Below, one piece after another: positions 50,124-61,800 of a stretch of 64,000 nucleotides of DNA (the first letter of the stretch is position 1; each line of letters opens with the position of its first letter). The notes under the pieces were generated by a model. That model searched no databases. It saw nothing but the letters and a program-made list of their open reading frames with translations, and was not told the origin of the DNA. Source of the DNA: Larus michahellis. Lineage: Eukaryota > Chordata > Aves > Charadriiformes > Laridae. The stretch covers positions 28,003,446-28,067,445 of the forward strand of contig NC_133899.1 of assembly GCF_964199755.1 (NCBI RefSeq), written 5' to 3'. The translations under genes were made by a program, and so were the position numbers.

Positions 50124-50129
50124 TTTATT
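50124..50129 (-). terminator. TIMM9: TIMM9 polyadenylation signal (AATAAA on minus strand)
   Basis: TTTATT on the plus strand, AATAAA on the minus strand, 360 bases beyond the TIMM9 stop codon. It predicts a 3' UTR of roughly 0.4 kb. Confidence 0.55.
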
Positions 50130-50488
50130 TTACTTGAATTAAAAAAGTATATTTCCCATATTACACCTTTTCATCTGAACCAGTCCTAGCAGAAAGTATA
50201 GCCCCTCCCACCACCCTTGAAATTTAAACAGACAAACTTTTCCAGGGGCCACAGACTGGTATCAGTATTACTCCATTGTGGAGTGAAAAGGACCTCAGAA
50301 GCAGACTCCACTGCCAGTCCACCATGACTAACTTCTTGTTTAACCCTTCATGGCTTCTACTGTCTGAACAGCATCTACAACTCTCTTCTGAGTTGCTGGA
50401 CATACATCCCAACAGTAGAAAATCCAAAATGTGTTCTTGCCCGGTGAACACTGGCACTGCTTGTAAACTCTGAACAGAGTGGTCTTGT

Positions 50489-53400
50489 CTAACGAGGTTG
50501 GCCAAGCAGTCCTGCTTTAGCTGCCAGAGCTTCGTTCTGCTGAATGTGGTACTCCTGAAATCTCATGGAGATCCTTTGTGTCATTTTTAAATACTTCTGT
50601 AGGCAGTGGTCTGAGCAAGTCATCTAGAAGAAGAGGGAAACAAAGGCTTCAAACAGTAATTAAACCCACTTCCCCAAACAGGACCCAAAACATAATCATA
50701 TACAAGGATAAATGATTAGGTGACTACCTCTCATACTCTATGTTATGCCTCAAGATGAGGGCATAATTGTGCACAGCCTCCATATGCTGTGGAAAACGTG
50801 AAGTTTCATTTTTGAGAGATGTCTGAAATATCTTTTAATATTCATCCTCATATGAAAGTCTTTATGGAAGGTATCTCAGATGTTGTAGATTTTACCATTT
50901 CATCCTTGGGCTCCTCTTGTGAAATTAAAGTATATAAAGCATTTTATTTTGCAATAAATACTAAATCTATTAGAATCTTCTGGTTTTAATTCTCTTTACA
51001 AACACATAGTATTTTTGACAGTCAAATATGGTCTGCTGTGTGCTAGCTTAGTTCAACCTTTTTTTGACCTTGTTCCTATTAGCTCTATCAGTTTTCTTGT
51101 ACCTGCTTGGTTAACCTTCACAATAGCAACCAGAGTACCCTCTGCAGTTCTATCAAGTCAGCCGGACAGGGAAAGAAATACCAGGGCCTATTCCACCCAT
51201 GGTATTATTTTTTTAATTTAGGGGGTGTGTGTCTTTAAGTGTAGAGAAAGAGTTATGAGGTTATTTCTGAGCAACAGTTCTACCAACAGTTCTACAACAA
51301 CCAACAGTTCTATCATGGTTCTAAACTTGCTATCACTGTAAAAGTTAACCAATTTAGATAGAAAAGAAAGATGACCACTTTGCATGATTACTAGAAAACC
51401 AGAAATTGCTTTGATTCTGCTCAATATAAAGGGATGTGAAGAGCAGGGGGTCTGAAAATGAACAAGACATCATGCAGCTATGCACGCCACCCACCCTTCT
51501 CGCTCTTCTTGGCCTCGCGTTGGCTACAGCAAAACCTGTTAAGCTGGAGTTAAGTCTGACTAGAAAGCAAATTCTGGAACTACTCCAAGCCACTTCTCCC
51601 AGAGGGCATGGTATTTGTGATATGGTGCCCAGGGAAGTCTAGACTTGCAGTGCAGACTTGCTGTATGGAAGGAGGTCAGAAGTTGTTTTTTTAAATGTAG
51701 AATCTCAAAGGAGATTCATGGGGGTATTCTTCTTAATTATTTAATAAGAAACTACAACTTTAAATAGGAACATAGGAATTTCCATACCAGATCGGACCAG
51801 TGGTCCATCTAGACCAGTGTCCTGTTTCCAGCAGAGTGGGATACTCTGCAAGAAACCCCATAACGGATAATTATGGGCAAAACCTCCCATAAAACCAGTT
51901 TCTTCCTAGCCTCCATTGTTAACAGATGGCTCCTGTACAGCCAGATGTGGCCCCTTTGCTGATCACAGAAGCAAAAAAAGGCAGATCAGAATCTAAGAAT
52001 ATTTTTATATCTAAATAATCTTAAATTGAATTCCCCTCCAGTGAGCATTCTTTGGTTTTGGATCCCCAGTCTTTAATGAAAGACTATACAAACCATTATT
52101 TTTAAAGAAATTCTTGTAACACTTTGGGTAGCAGAAGAAAGAACAATAATTCTCTACTAGAAATCAAATGCCATACCAGAAAGGTAAAGAGGTTGTGCTG
52201 CTAACACTTCTGTCAGTTCCATTAACTGACACTTCTTGTCTTGTTCAAGGAACTTAAAATGAGTTGGTAAAAGACAGTAACAAGACCTTATCTAGAATAA
52301 TTCTGACCTCCAGAGTCAAAAATCCCACTAATGCAGATGCAGAGAATATCAGGGAAATTAGGAATCTGCCTTGGGAAGCTAAGAGAGCTTTCTTTAGCAC
52401 AGCAAAAGCAAAGCTGAAAGGAGACATGATTTTTGCCTGTGTTGAGGAGTTAAGAGAGGCAGAAAATGCTCAACAGCTGCAGTTAGTTTAAAACTTTGAG
52501 TTTTCCTTTTCCCCTCCCCATGCCAGCAGAATCAAGCAAAGGTTACTATACTTTTTCTAATAAAATTACACGATTCTGAAATAGCCTCTTAACAGGAGAG
52601 GCAAAACCCACAAAATTGATCTTATCAAGAGCTTAATCTTTTTTTGCAGATGACTGTGATGGAGCTCCCTGCAGTGCAGAGAAGTGGATTTAACAGCCAG
52701 AGCTTTGGAGGCCTATGTTTCTGTGACTCACTACGATGCAGGGAATGTGGGTAGGTAAACAAGTATTTCAGTAGGACTCTACCTTCAAAGAATGAGATGC
52801 AGGCTGTAGGTGGGCAACTTCCATGTCCATAAAGATACCACCCATCAGTAGCTGAGGCACCAGAACCTCCACGGATAGCTCAGAGTATGAAACACACAGA
52901 ATTGCAATAAGCAGCCAATACTCACAGTGAGATCAGGAAGATTCCCTCTCTGTGTACATACTGAAATATGAAATATTGAAAAGAAGACAATGACAAAACC
53001 TCAAGAGGTCCTAGCCCATAGTTTGTCTGTAGCTGATGATCTAACACGTCAAAAGCACTTGGCTTTGTTTGGTTTCTTTTTGTAAATAGGGTGCAAAGAA
53101 GTATTTGTCATCACCTTTGGACATACCTGAAGAAGCATAACTACAGACAAGCTATTTCTGCCAACAAAACATTCCTTCCAGACACCTATACTCCACTAAA
53201 GACTGCTACCTAGGTTTTTACACAGTTGAAAGATCAAAACTGCCTAAGTTGCTTCTGAAATTTGAATGCCACACAGCAATTCTACTAAAGGCTCATTAAA
53301 AGCATTTACCTACCTCTTCTGGTTTAACCTCTCTGCTAGTGAAATCCTTTATGCAATCCAGGAAGCAGTTTTCTGTAAGTTTATTGTATGTTCCAAGAAA

Positions 53401-53784
53401 TTCCTTGAACTACAAATAAAAATTGAAGAGATGAGTATTAAAAAAATTCTACATTAGTTTCTTACACACAGCTGCATGGGCCATCTGGTGACACTAATAT
53501 TTAAAGGACAAGTCACTAGAAAAATTTAGTATCAGAAGATTTCAGCACCAAATGCAGGTAATACTCAGATACTATGCTGTGTCTGTCAACAGTCAAATGT
53601 TTAAATTTTGGTTGCTTACAGAATTAGTCTTAACTCAGATGACAACGTAAACTTTTTGTCCTTCTCCATGCCCTGAACCTTTTACTCTATGTGACAAAGT
53701 AATACAAGATCTTCAAAGTCACCACTCATGAATACAGCATCTTACCTGCTTGATCTGATCAGATTCCGATATTTGTCCAGCCAT
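50489..53784 (-). CDS. TIMM9: TIMM9, mitochondrial import inner membrane translocase subunit Tim9
   Basis: Complete 89-residue protein from three coding exons: 53784-53746, 53409-53314 and 50623-50489 (stop TAG). Junctions are GT/AG at phase 0. It starts [13 protein letters not shown], continues [20 protein letters not shown] and [12 protein letters not shown], then [20 protein letters not shown] to [10 protein letters not shown]. Twin Cx3C motifs (CFLDC and CSDHC) are the family hallmark; they form the disulfides that hold the helical hairpin. Tim9 assembles with Tim10 into a hexameric chaperone of the intermembrane space that escorts hydrophobic carrier precursors to the TIM22 complex. Length equals that of the human protein. 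It has no cleaved presequence, as expected for MIA40-pathway substrates. Confidence 0.97.
51765..52110 (+). repeat. Ancient dispersed retroposon fragment (amniote-type)
   Basis: The block aggaacataggaatttccat, accagatcggaccagtggtc, catctagaccagtgtcctgt and gcaagaaaccccataacgga resembles a dispersed repeat that I recall as common in turtle, crocodilian and bird genomes (catac-ggatcagaccag-tggtccatct type). It lies in the region between TIMM9 coding exons 2 and 3. It is diverged and its downstream limit is uncertain. The family name is not assigned because I cannot search a repeat library. Confidence 0.5.
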
Positions 53785-56700
53785 ATTCTACCGCCTGTGA
53801 TTCACTCACCTATTCTGAAGATAAAAGCCAAGTTTCACACAAAAAGCATGTATATGAACTGCCACATTTTACAACAGAATGGAATTTTATATGTCCTAGA
53901 GGTGTGTTGAAAGTTTGCTAGCAAAGTTGCATTTAAAGACATCCACTTGAAGAAAAGTTATCTATGTGAAATGTATTCAGTTAAAAGACCATCCAAGATA
54001 ATTACAGGTATGAAACCTTCCCAGACCCATCTGTTAACTGGTGTTATTTAAACACTTTTTAAGCATTTCAAACAGTTAAAATGACTTAAAAAAAAAAAGG
54101 TATTTTATAAATGCTTTCAACTAGGGCAGGAGTGGGGGGAGAAACAAGCAGTAACATTTTCTAGCCTTATAGTTATAGTGACTTCGGATGTCATCTGTAA
54201 AAATAGTATGGAAAAAGGCAAGCAGGAAATGGTAGCCACTCGGAATAGACACACCATTAGCCAGCTTGCATCAGAGAAGCAGACACCTGGTTTCTATGTA
54301 GCTGCATTCTCACCAAACACTTAAAACTAGAGCAAATGTTCTGGTCATTTAATGTAGTGAATTAAATGCAAGAAAGTATAGAAGAACGAGAATGGCCTTA
54401 AAGGAAGTGAAACAAAAAAAGGGAATAATGAACAATCACAGATACAAGAATTTAAGCAAACATCCTCAAGGAAGACTCACTTTCCTAATCCAACACACTA
54501 AATATGTTAAGGCTTGAAAGCATCCCTGCAGGTTTCCTAGAAGAATACCGAAAGCTAGTCTTCCTTTTCTCTTAATTTACATATTAACACAAGTTAATAT
54601 TACACATTGACAAGAACAAGATCCTTCAGTTTAATACACATCCACTTGTGGAAAAGAATTTAGTACTGAAGTGTAATCCCTTTGTGAAATAAGTTCATTT
54701 AGCCCTTTAGCAAGGGCTACTTATAATTAATCTTGTATTATGCTTTGCCGAGTTTTGAGCAAGACATGCGTGTTTTAGAAAGCTTGAACAATTCCAGTCT
54801 CTCAGCAGGGGGAAGGGAGAGTGTAAGCAAGCCTTCTGAACAAGAAAAAAAAGGCATTAATTATTTCTGCAACAGAAAGAAAACTAAAAATAGCACTATG
54901 GAGCTCTCACAAGCATGCCTTCTCCCTACATCCCCTCCCAGTAGCAGAGTAATTATAACATCTGCCTCTTAACATTACACTTCACCACGACACAGGAAGC
55001 CAATTCAAGGATTGGAGGTAAAGAGATTCTTGGATTTAAGGCGCATACCCCCACAACCAAGAATTTCTCTTGGGCAGATAAGTCACACAGGTTATATTCA
55101 AGAAGAGCCTACAGGATACGGTTGCTCCGAAGAAACAAGGCATTACTCAGGTTAACGTAAACCTCTAACTTGTTTTAAGAGAGGTGGACATGACTATCAG
55201 CTGGGTCAACAACTAGTGAAAGTGGATAGCAAGCCACTCTCTTATTTCTCAGCCTGTTTCAAGAAAAAACATTGACAATTCTATGAAGTCAGTGTAAGTA
55301 GATTATTAAATAGAACAGAAAAGACTTTTGTCCTCTCCCAAGCACAGAAAGCTAAAACTTCAACTGTCCGTGCCATTTTCTCACAGTCAATATTGCTTCG
55401 TGACACTTGTTTGTAACAAGTGCCTGATCTTTTGTTCTTCTGTAACTAGTTTGGCAAGCTTAAAATTACAGATTTATTGAACTGCAGTTCCACAAAGCTT
55501 GAGAAATAGCTCTGATTTACATCAGCACAATGGCACTATCTGTTTTTAAGTGTCTGAAGCACTTGCCCCTCTACAGGTATTTTATACTTCCTACACAGCA
55601 GGCAGTGGAATTATATGGTTCTACTGCACCTCTTCAGTAGCTGTAAGTTACAGGCAGTTGCCTTAACATCTAAAATGTGCTACCTGAACATTCCCAGAGA
55701 TGCGCATATCTGGTTTGTTCTTAAAAGTCTGTTAAATGTATTATTTCAAGTTTTCCTGTTGTTTGCCCCCTTTCCCTCCAGCCTGTGAAACACGAAAAAA
55801 AGAAGTGGTGAAAGAGCCCATTAGGGGGCTTGGCACCTTCACACCACAGAGCTTCTTACATAGCTGCTCAAATGACTCCAGCACGCTTCAGATTTAAACC
55901 TACACAGCCTGGATTACTCTCCTCTGTGATAAATGCTATTTGAAAATTCGGTATTGCACTTTTAAACATGTCACACATGTTTAAAAGCAGATATAGGCTT
56001 TAGCCTATTGAAACCTATTCTCTATGCAAGATCCACCCTAGCTACCTGGTTTAGAATCTGGAAAATGCTTCTAATACTTGATTCTGCTGCAGATGCCATT
56101 CCCAATGCCATGGTAACATGGACTTATTAGAGAGTGACTTTTTTTTTTTAAAAAAGCTAAAGCTTGCTTATTAAAAACAGTGATTATGTTAAGGATTCCA
56201 TGCTAACCTGGGGCAATCATCTACCTGTTTCTGTAGGAGGAAAAGAAGCCAGAAGTCTTCTAAAACTTCTTATGTGTGGGAATACAGCTTCCTCAGCTGT
56301 ACCTCCAGACCTTCAGAAGTAGAAGGCTCATGAATGTAACTCCTAAGTGCTAATAACTGGAACAGAGCTTTTGATTATTATTACTGTACCGCTGGGTGGC
56401 TGAAAAGCCTGCCTCTGATTAACAGCTTTGAGTTCTTACAGGAGAAACATGCACCATAGACTGCAGTGAAGAAGGGTTTTTCCCACTAATATAATCAATA
56501 TTAGTGTTTATTACCTAATCTTGAATCAACAGTATCCTTTCCCACAGAAACTAAACAAAACCTGTTGTTTTTTTTCGTTTGGGTTTGTGGTTTTTTTTCC
56601 CAACATTTTTGCAAGGAGATACATTTTATTGGGGAAGAGGGTGTCTCTGGAGAGACACTATAAATCCATCATGCTTGTTGCCCTGATCAACAATCTGAAT

Positions 56701-57650
56701 CAGGTGTAGGTACAACCTACTCCATATGTACAAGGCTGCAATTTTTTTAAACCTTCACTTCTAATTGTACATAAAGAACACCACGCAAGTGTTTCTGCAT
56801 GTGCATAAAAGGGACAAATAAGAATAAAAATACCAAGTCAAAGGGATGTGTCCTGATAAAGCACCCACAGCTTGTAGAGAGAGTGGGGATTTTTTTATAA
56901 TTGGGAATTACTAGGCTAGAACCTGACTGACATCAGATAAGAAAAATCTCATTGATTTAAAATGCTCTTTTACTGAAGCTAATTGAACTACAAATACCTA
57001 TGAAACCAGCAGGCTGCTAAACTAATCATGTAAAAATCAGGACAAGAAGCAATTTAACACTAAACTCCGGGTGCTGTGTGCCCGGGCAACCAACCCTCTG
57101 TCCTGCACCAGCCCAACGAAGCAGCAGTGCTGACCCCGCTGTGCCCTCCTCCCCTCCCAAGACGACTGACCCCAGCTCTCCCCACTCCCGGAGCGGCTCT
57201 GCTGCTCTCCTTCAGACTGGTGCTACGAATGCATTTACACAAAGGTCTTCTCACTCTGTACACAGTGATCTGTCTTCAGGGGCTGCTGGTGAAATGGGAA
57301 AGGGACTGGTCAGAAGGTTGCTGGATCATAAGTTGTACATGGTGCTCACGTTGTTATAAGTCATGATCTCCTAGCTGTGGGCTAGACCCTGCTCTGAAGA
57401 AAAAAAGGTCAATGATAGAAAAGGTCTCCTAAGGAGTTAACACTGCAAGTCTGAAACCAGACACCCCAAGAGCACCTCTGAACAGACTGAACACATGCAA
57501 GGGGATCTGCCCTAGGAGAAAATACGTATTTTTCCATAACTGGTCTACTATTTAGGTGCCCAAGGTACTTGTGACCCAATAAGATCAAAACCGAAGCTGG
57601 AGATAAAACAATTTCACCTTGATTATTTTTTTTTCTTACTACATCCTTCA
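53785..57650 (-). other. TIMM9: TIMM9 first intron and 5' UTR side
   Basis: Between the start-codon exon and the promoter. A likely acceptor (atcacag) lies just upstream of the ATG on the minus strand, so the coding exon would begin about 13 bases before the ATG. A moderately GC-rich patch at 57060-57200 is unexplained and could be an alternative 5' exon or part of the island shore. No other exon is recognised. Confidence 0.55.
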
Positions 57651-58850
57651 GTTCTTGCTTTCAAGGGCACCTTGAGTTTCTTTATTCAGGCAGATACTAA
57701 CCAAGCCAAGCCCCAACCGGCAGGCCCAGAGCCCCCTAGGCCAGTGCGGGTACACGTAACCAACTGCACCACCTCCTCTCCACCCACACCAAGGAAAAGA
57801 CAAGACGGCCCCGGCACTGGAAAATGCCCCCAAGGGGACAGGTTTTTCTTCATCCGGGGGACCTTTTTCCGTCCTTCCTGCCCGTCCCGCCGCGCCTCTC
57901 CCAGTGTCGGCCACACTTGGCGGCTGACGCCGGCCTGACGCCCTCACAACCCACACGCCACGCATCGCCGTACTTCACACCGCCGCAGGGCCTGCCATGA
58001 AGCCACGCCGGGTTGCCCTGGGCGGCCACTCCCGCCCGCCCGCAACAGCCCCTTCCGGAGACCCCTCAGAGCCACCCGCGCGCGCACTCACCCGCACCCC
58101 CACAAGCCAGAACTGCGCGGAAGCGGGAAGAGGACTCACCGCACAGCGAATTACCACAGGCCTGGCTCTCCTCGGAGCTTAGCGCCCTCCTCCGCCCCCA
58201 GCGCCGCCCTACCGGAAGCGGGCGGGGCTCGGGAGCAGGTTTCCCTGCGGACGCTATTGAGACGCGGACCGCGCGCAGGCGCCGTTGCCATAGTGGCGGG
58301 CGCTTCCGCTGCGGGCTGTGGGGAGTCGCGTCAGGCCGCAGTAGAGGGTAGGTCTAGGCGGGACGCGTGGGGTGCCGTTCCCCGGAGCCTTCGGATTGCT
58401 TTCCCTGCGTGGGGGCAGGCGGTGGGGCAATAGGGGCACCTACCGCCGTAGCGTCCGGCCCGCAGAGTCGGCCTCTTTGTCGGGGCGCTGCTTTTGGGCT
58501 TCCTTCTGGAACTGTGTGATGAGATCCTCATGGAAGTGGAAAGCAATTTTAGCCTCAGCCAGGACTCCCTGTCCAGTCTCACGGCGGAGGACGTGCTCAT
58601 TCACTCTACTAGTGTCCACAGGGAGAAAGCCATCGGTGCTGCGGCGGGAGCTGGCGACCGTGTGAAAAAAGTGACGATCGCTGTCAAGAAGGTTTGTGAA
58701 GCGGCCATTCCCTGCCAGGGAGCTGATGCGGTTTTGGCTGGAGGCGAAACACGCTGCGTTCCTTCAGTCTTGACAGCCAACGAGGCTCCGTGCGGGGGCG
58801 TAACCACCCGTACCTCCGGCACCCCCGGCAGCGCCGCGCCAGGTGCGTGA
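57650..58850. promoter_or_regulatory. CpG island, bidirectional TIMM9 / KIAA0586 promoter
   Basis: A GC- and CpG-rich stretch between divergent genes. Candidate elements are an ETS-type ACCGGAAG at 58211-58218, a reverse ETS-type CTTCCG near 58302, GC-box-like GGGCGGGGC near 58220, and an imperfect RFX X-box GTTGCC-AT-AGTGGC at 58284-58297 whose second half is degenerate. The KIAA0586 ATG is at 58530 and the inferred TIMM9 exon 1 ends at 58140, which places both starts within about 0.4 kb. Exact start sites are not visible. Confidence 0.75.
58140..58230 (-). other. TIMM9: Probable non-coding first exon of TIMM9
   Basis: On the minus strand the sequence TAATTCGCTGTGCG is followed by a consensus gtgagtcc donor, with exon end at 58140. 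It sits in the CpG island and would splice to the acceptor just upstream of the TIMM9 ATG. The 5' limit is a guess. Confidence 0.5.
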
Positions 58851-61800
58851 TTCACCGTGCGTGTTCAGCTTCGGTTTGAGGTAAAATTGCTGTGTAGTGT
58901 TTTCAGCCATGTAGCAGCTCTGTAATTAAGGAGTTTTTGTGTTCTGGTACTGCAAATACCACCACTCTTTCAAAAGTTGTGTGCGTTTGTTTTCCCAAAC
59001 TGTGTTTTTGCACATGAAAAGTGACTTGTGCAGGGTGAGGTGGTCAGTCAGAACTACAGTCTTGACTCCAGATTCCTAGTCCAATTAAATTAGGCAATCA
59101 TCTTTATCAGAAAAATTGTGACTGTCATCAGACATTTCAAATATACTAGGCAGAAAGAGTTTAGGCAGCATCAGAGGATAAAAAAAAACCACAACAGTGT
59201 TTGCATGCAGGGCCCTAAAGAATGTTAAAAAGATCAATGCCTTTCCAGTCTGTCACAGTTTTTAATGCAGTTTGTAGCTCATCTTTTTAGACGCTATATG
59301 TTTTTCTTCAATTTTATACCCTAAGTATAGTTAGCAGGCAGATCTGTGCCTAACTGAATATTGCTCCTGCCAAGAGACAGCTCTGAGTAGACCCAATATT
59401 TGGGTCGTCTTTGTGTTTTCATGGAATTTTGTGAATTAATTTGTGGTTTTACGCTGGAAGAGAGACCAAAGTGTTTTAAACACTTCTTTTTCTCTGCTTC
59501 TTTATAGGTGATTTTTTCTGGAGAGCTTGAGCTAGTAGATGTTCAAGCTATAGCTATACAAGCTTGCCTTTTTAAGGAAGAATTTATTAGGCATTTGAAA
59601 CATGATACAATTTAAATGCTTGAAGTAGGCATTCTGAGAAAGTCATTCAGCTCTAATCTTTTTTATTTGTAGGGTTTTTGTAGGTGTTACAGAACAAAAT
59701 GAGTTTCAAAGCTGGTCAATTAAACAACTATTCAAAAAAACTCTTAGGAAAAACCAAGTTTCCCTGCTAACTACCATAACTTTAAGTTTTACTTGTTAAA
59801 ACTCTTTTTCTTCCTTTGTAGTCTTGGAAAGTAAACAAACCCTACCCCTTCTAAACCCCACCTGCTTGACACAAACAACGTTTGTTGGTCAACTACCTGT
59901 ACCAATGAAGCTCACATAGATGAAGAAACAAAATGAAAAAAACCCCACAATTGCATCCTTTTCCGTAACTTTAAAAGAACGCCACTCATTTGTAGTAGTA
60001 TTAAGTAAATAATTTTAAGTCTTTTTAATAGAATGAGACTGTAGTGATGTACCATGTACTCTTCAAATTAAAACCTGACACAATCTGTGCTACTTATCCA
60101 GTCCAATAGAATATGCATTTTGTTTCTTTAAAATACATATCAGTTGATCTTTGGAGTTTGTGGAGTTTTTGGGGTCACAGTTCAAACAACTTCAGAAGAT
60201 GTTATTTTTATAGTGTTAGAAAGATATATTAGTCTCTGACATAACTAAAATGTATACTGTCCTCAGTGTCCTCCTTCTGTAAGATATGTTGCCATATAGT
60301 TATAATTGTCTCTCTAGACAAGTAGCCTTCTATATTCCTGTGATCTTTAGACTTGAATTTGAGTTAGACATTGTTGATTTTTTTAATGCTCTATTTTTCA
60401 GAGATTTTTTTCATATATTGTAAAACAAGCCTATAATGTAGGCTCACAGAATTCATTAACGTTTGTAAGCTTCAGCTTGATGGCTGTAGTCATTTGTGTT
60501 ATGAAAGTCATTATGTTTACATATGCAAAGATACAGGCAGAGGAAAAATTTAGATTTGGGTTAGTCGAGGTATACTGAAAATGTATAACAAATCATTATG
60601 ACGACAGTAAAACTGCTTTTATTTTAGGAGTCCTGAGTACTAAAGGACATACAGAATGCCTGCTTTCAGTAGGAAAGTCTACAGAGCCCGTGTTTTTATC
60701 ACAAATGGTAAGAAAAGTTATTGCTGCTTCCTGCAATCCTGAACTAAGAGAACAGCATTTTTCTCAAAAAGTTGTAGCTCCTGTAAAAGCCTAGCAAATA
60801 TTTGGCTCAGTTTCTGTACAATAACTGTGCAGCTGCTTTCCTCTTTGAGTTGCTGCTAATGTGATATTAATACTGAAATGTTTAGAGGGGCTTTGTTTAC
60901 TGTACTGCTAGGTAATTAATACCAAGATTTGTTTCTAAATTTTAGTGTGATTCTTACTTTGAAAAAGTGGTTGCACATGGCACAGTATTTGTTAAAAACC
61001 CTAAAACTCTTTGTAGATTTTTTTTTTCCTCTTCATATTACAGATGAAATAGACATTAGTTTATATGGAACTCTTTAATACTTACAGTTAAATGGTTTAT
61101 TTCCTTGTGATTTGTTTACTGTATCTTACATGCAGTGGAGACTTGTCTCTAGGACATCCATACTGTGATGAGTATGCATGAGGATAAAATTAACCCATGC
61201 TGTGAAGGATTGCAGCAGAGTCTCTGCATGGCTTGAAGTAGAACTAGTGAGCTAAGCAAAAGTCTCAAAATGATGGTGGAGTGCTGCACCATCAAATAAG
61301 TTTAAGTAAGAGATTTTTACGTTCCTAACTTGCCTCTGTGATGCCTCACAGACTTTGATTATTCATGGGTTGCACTTAAAGAAAATTCAGCTCTGTCCCT
61401 TCAGTTCTACAATGTTATATGTGCTTAATTCTGTGTGCATGGGTAATCCTGCGTTGTTTGAGATTAGCAACTTGTATAAATTTAAGCATGTAGTTTCACT
61501 ACTACTTCTTTGGCCATAAATGAGGAGAATACACTTAATCAGCACTTACAATATTACTGTTAATTTGAATTGTGTTTCTAATTCTTTTGTCCCTAAAGTG
61601 TCATGCGAGTTCTTGACTACAAAGTCCAGGTGATTTTGTTTTAGAGGTTTTAACGTGTTTTGTTCCAAGACCTTGTGTTAGTGTGTGGAGATGCTTAGAT
61701 TTGTGTATTCAGCAATTCCATCGGCTGCTAAAATTTTGGCTACTCGTACCAGAGGCTTTGATGTATGCTTTTCTGCTCTTCTTGTTCTGAAGGATCCTAG

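Noticed and set aside
57648..58855. Several long open frames on both strands in the TIMM9/KIAA0586 island
   Set aside because: Overlapping GC-driven open frames. Only the frame starting at 58530 continues through matched splice phases into TALPID3.
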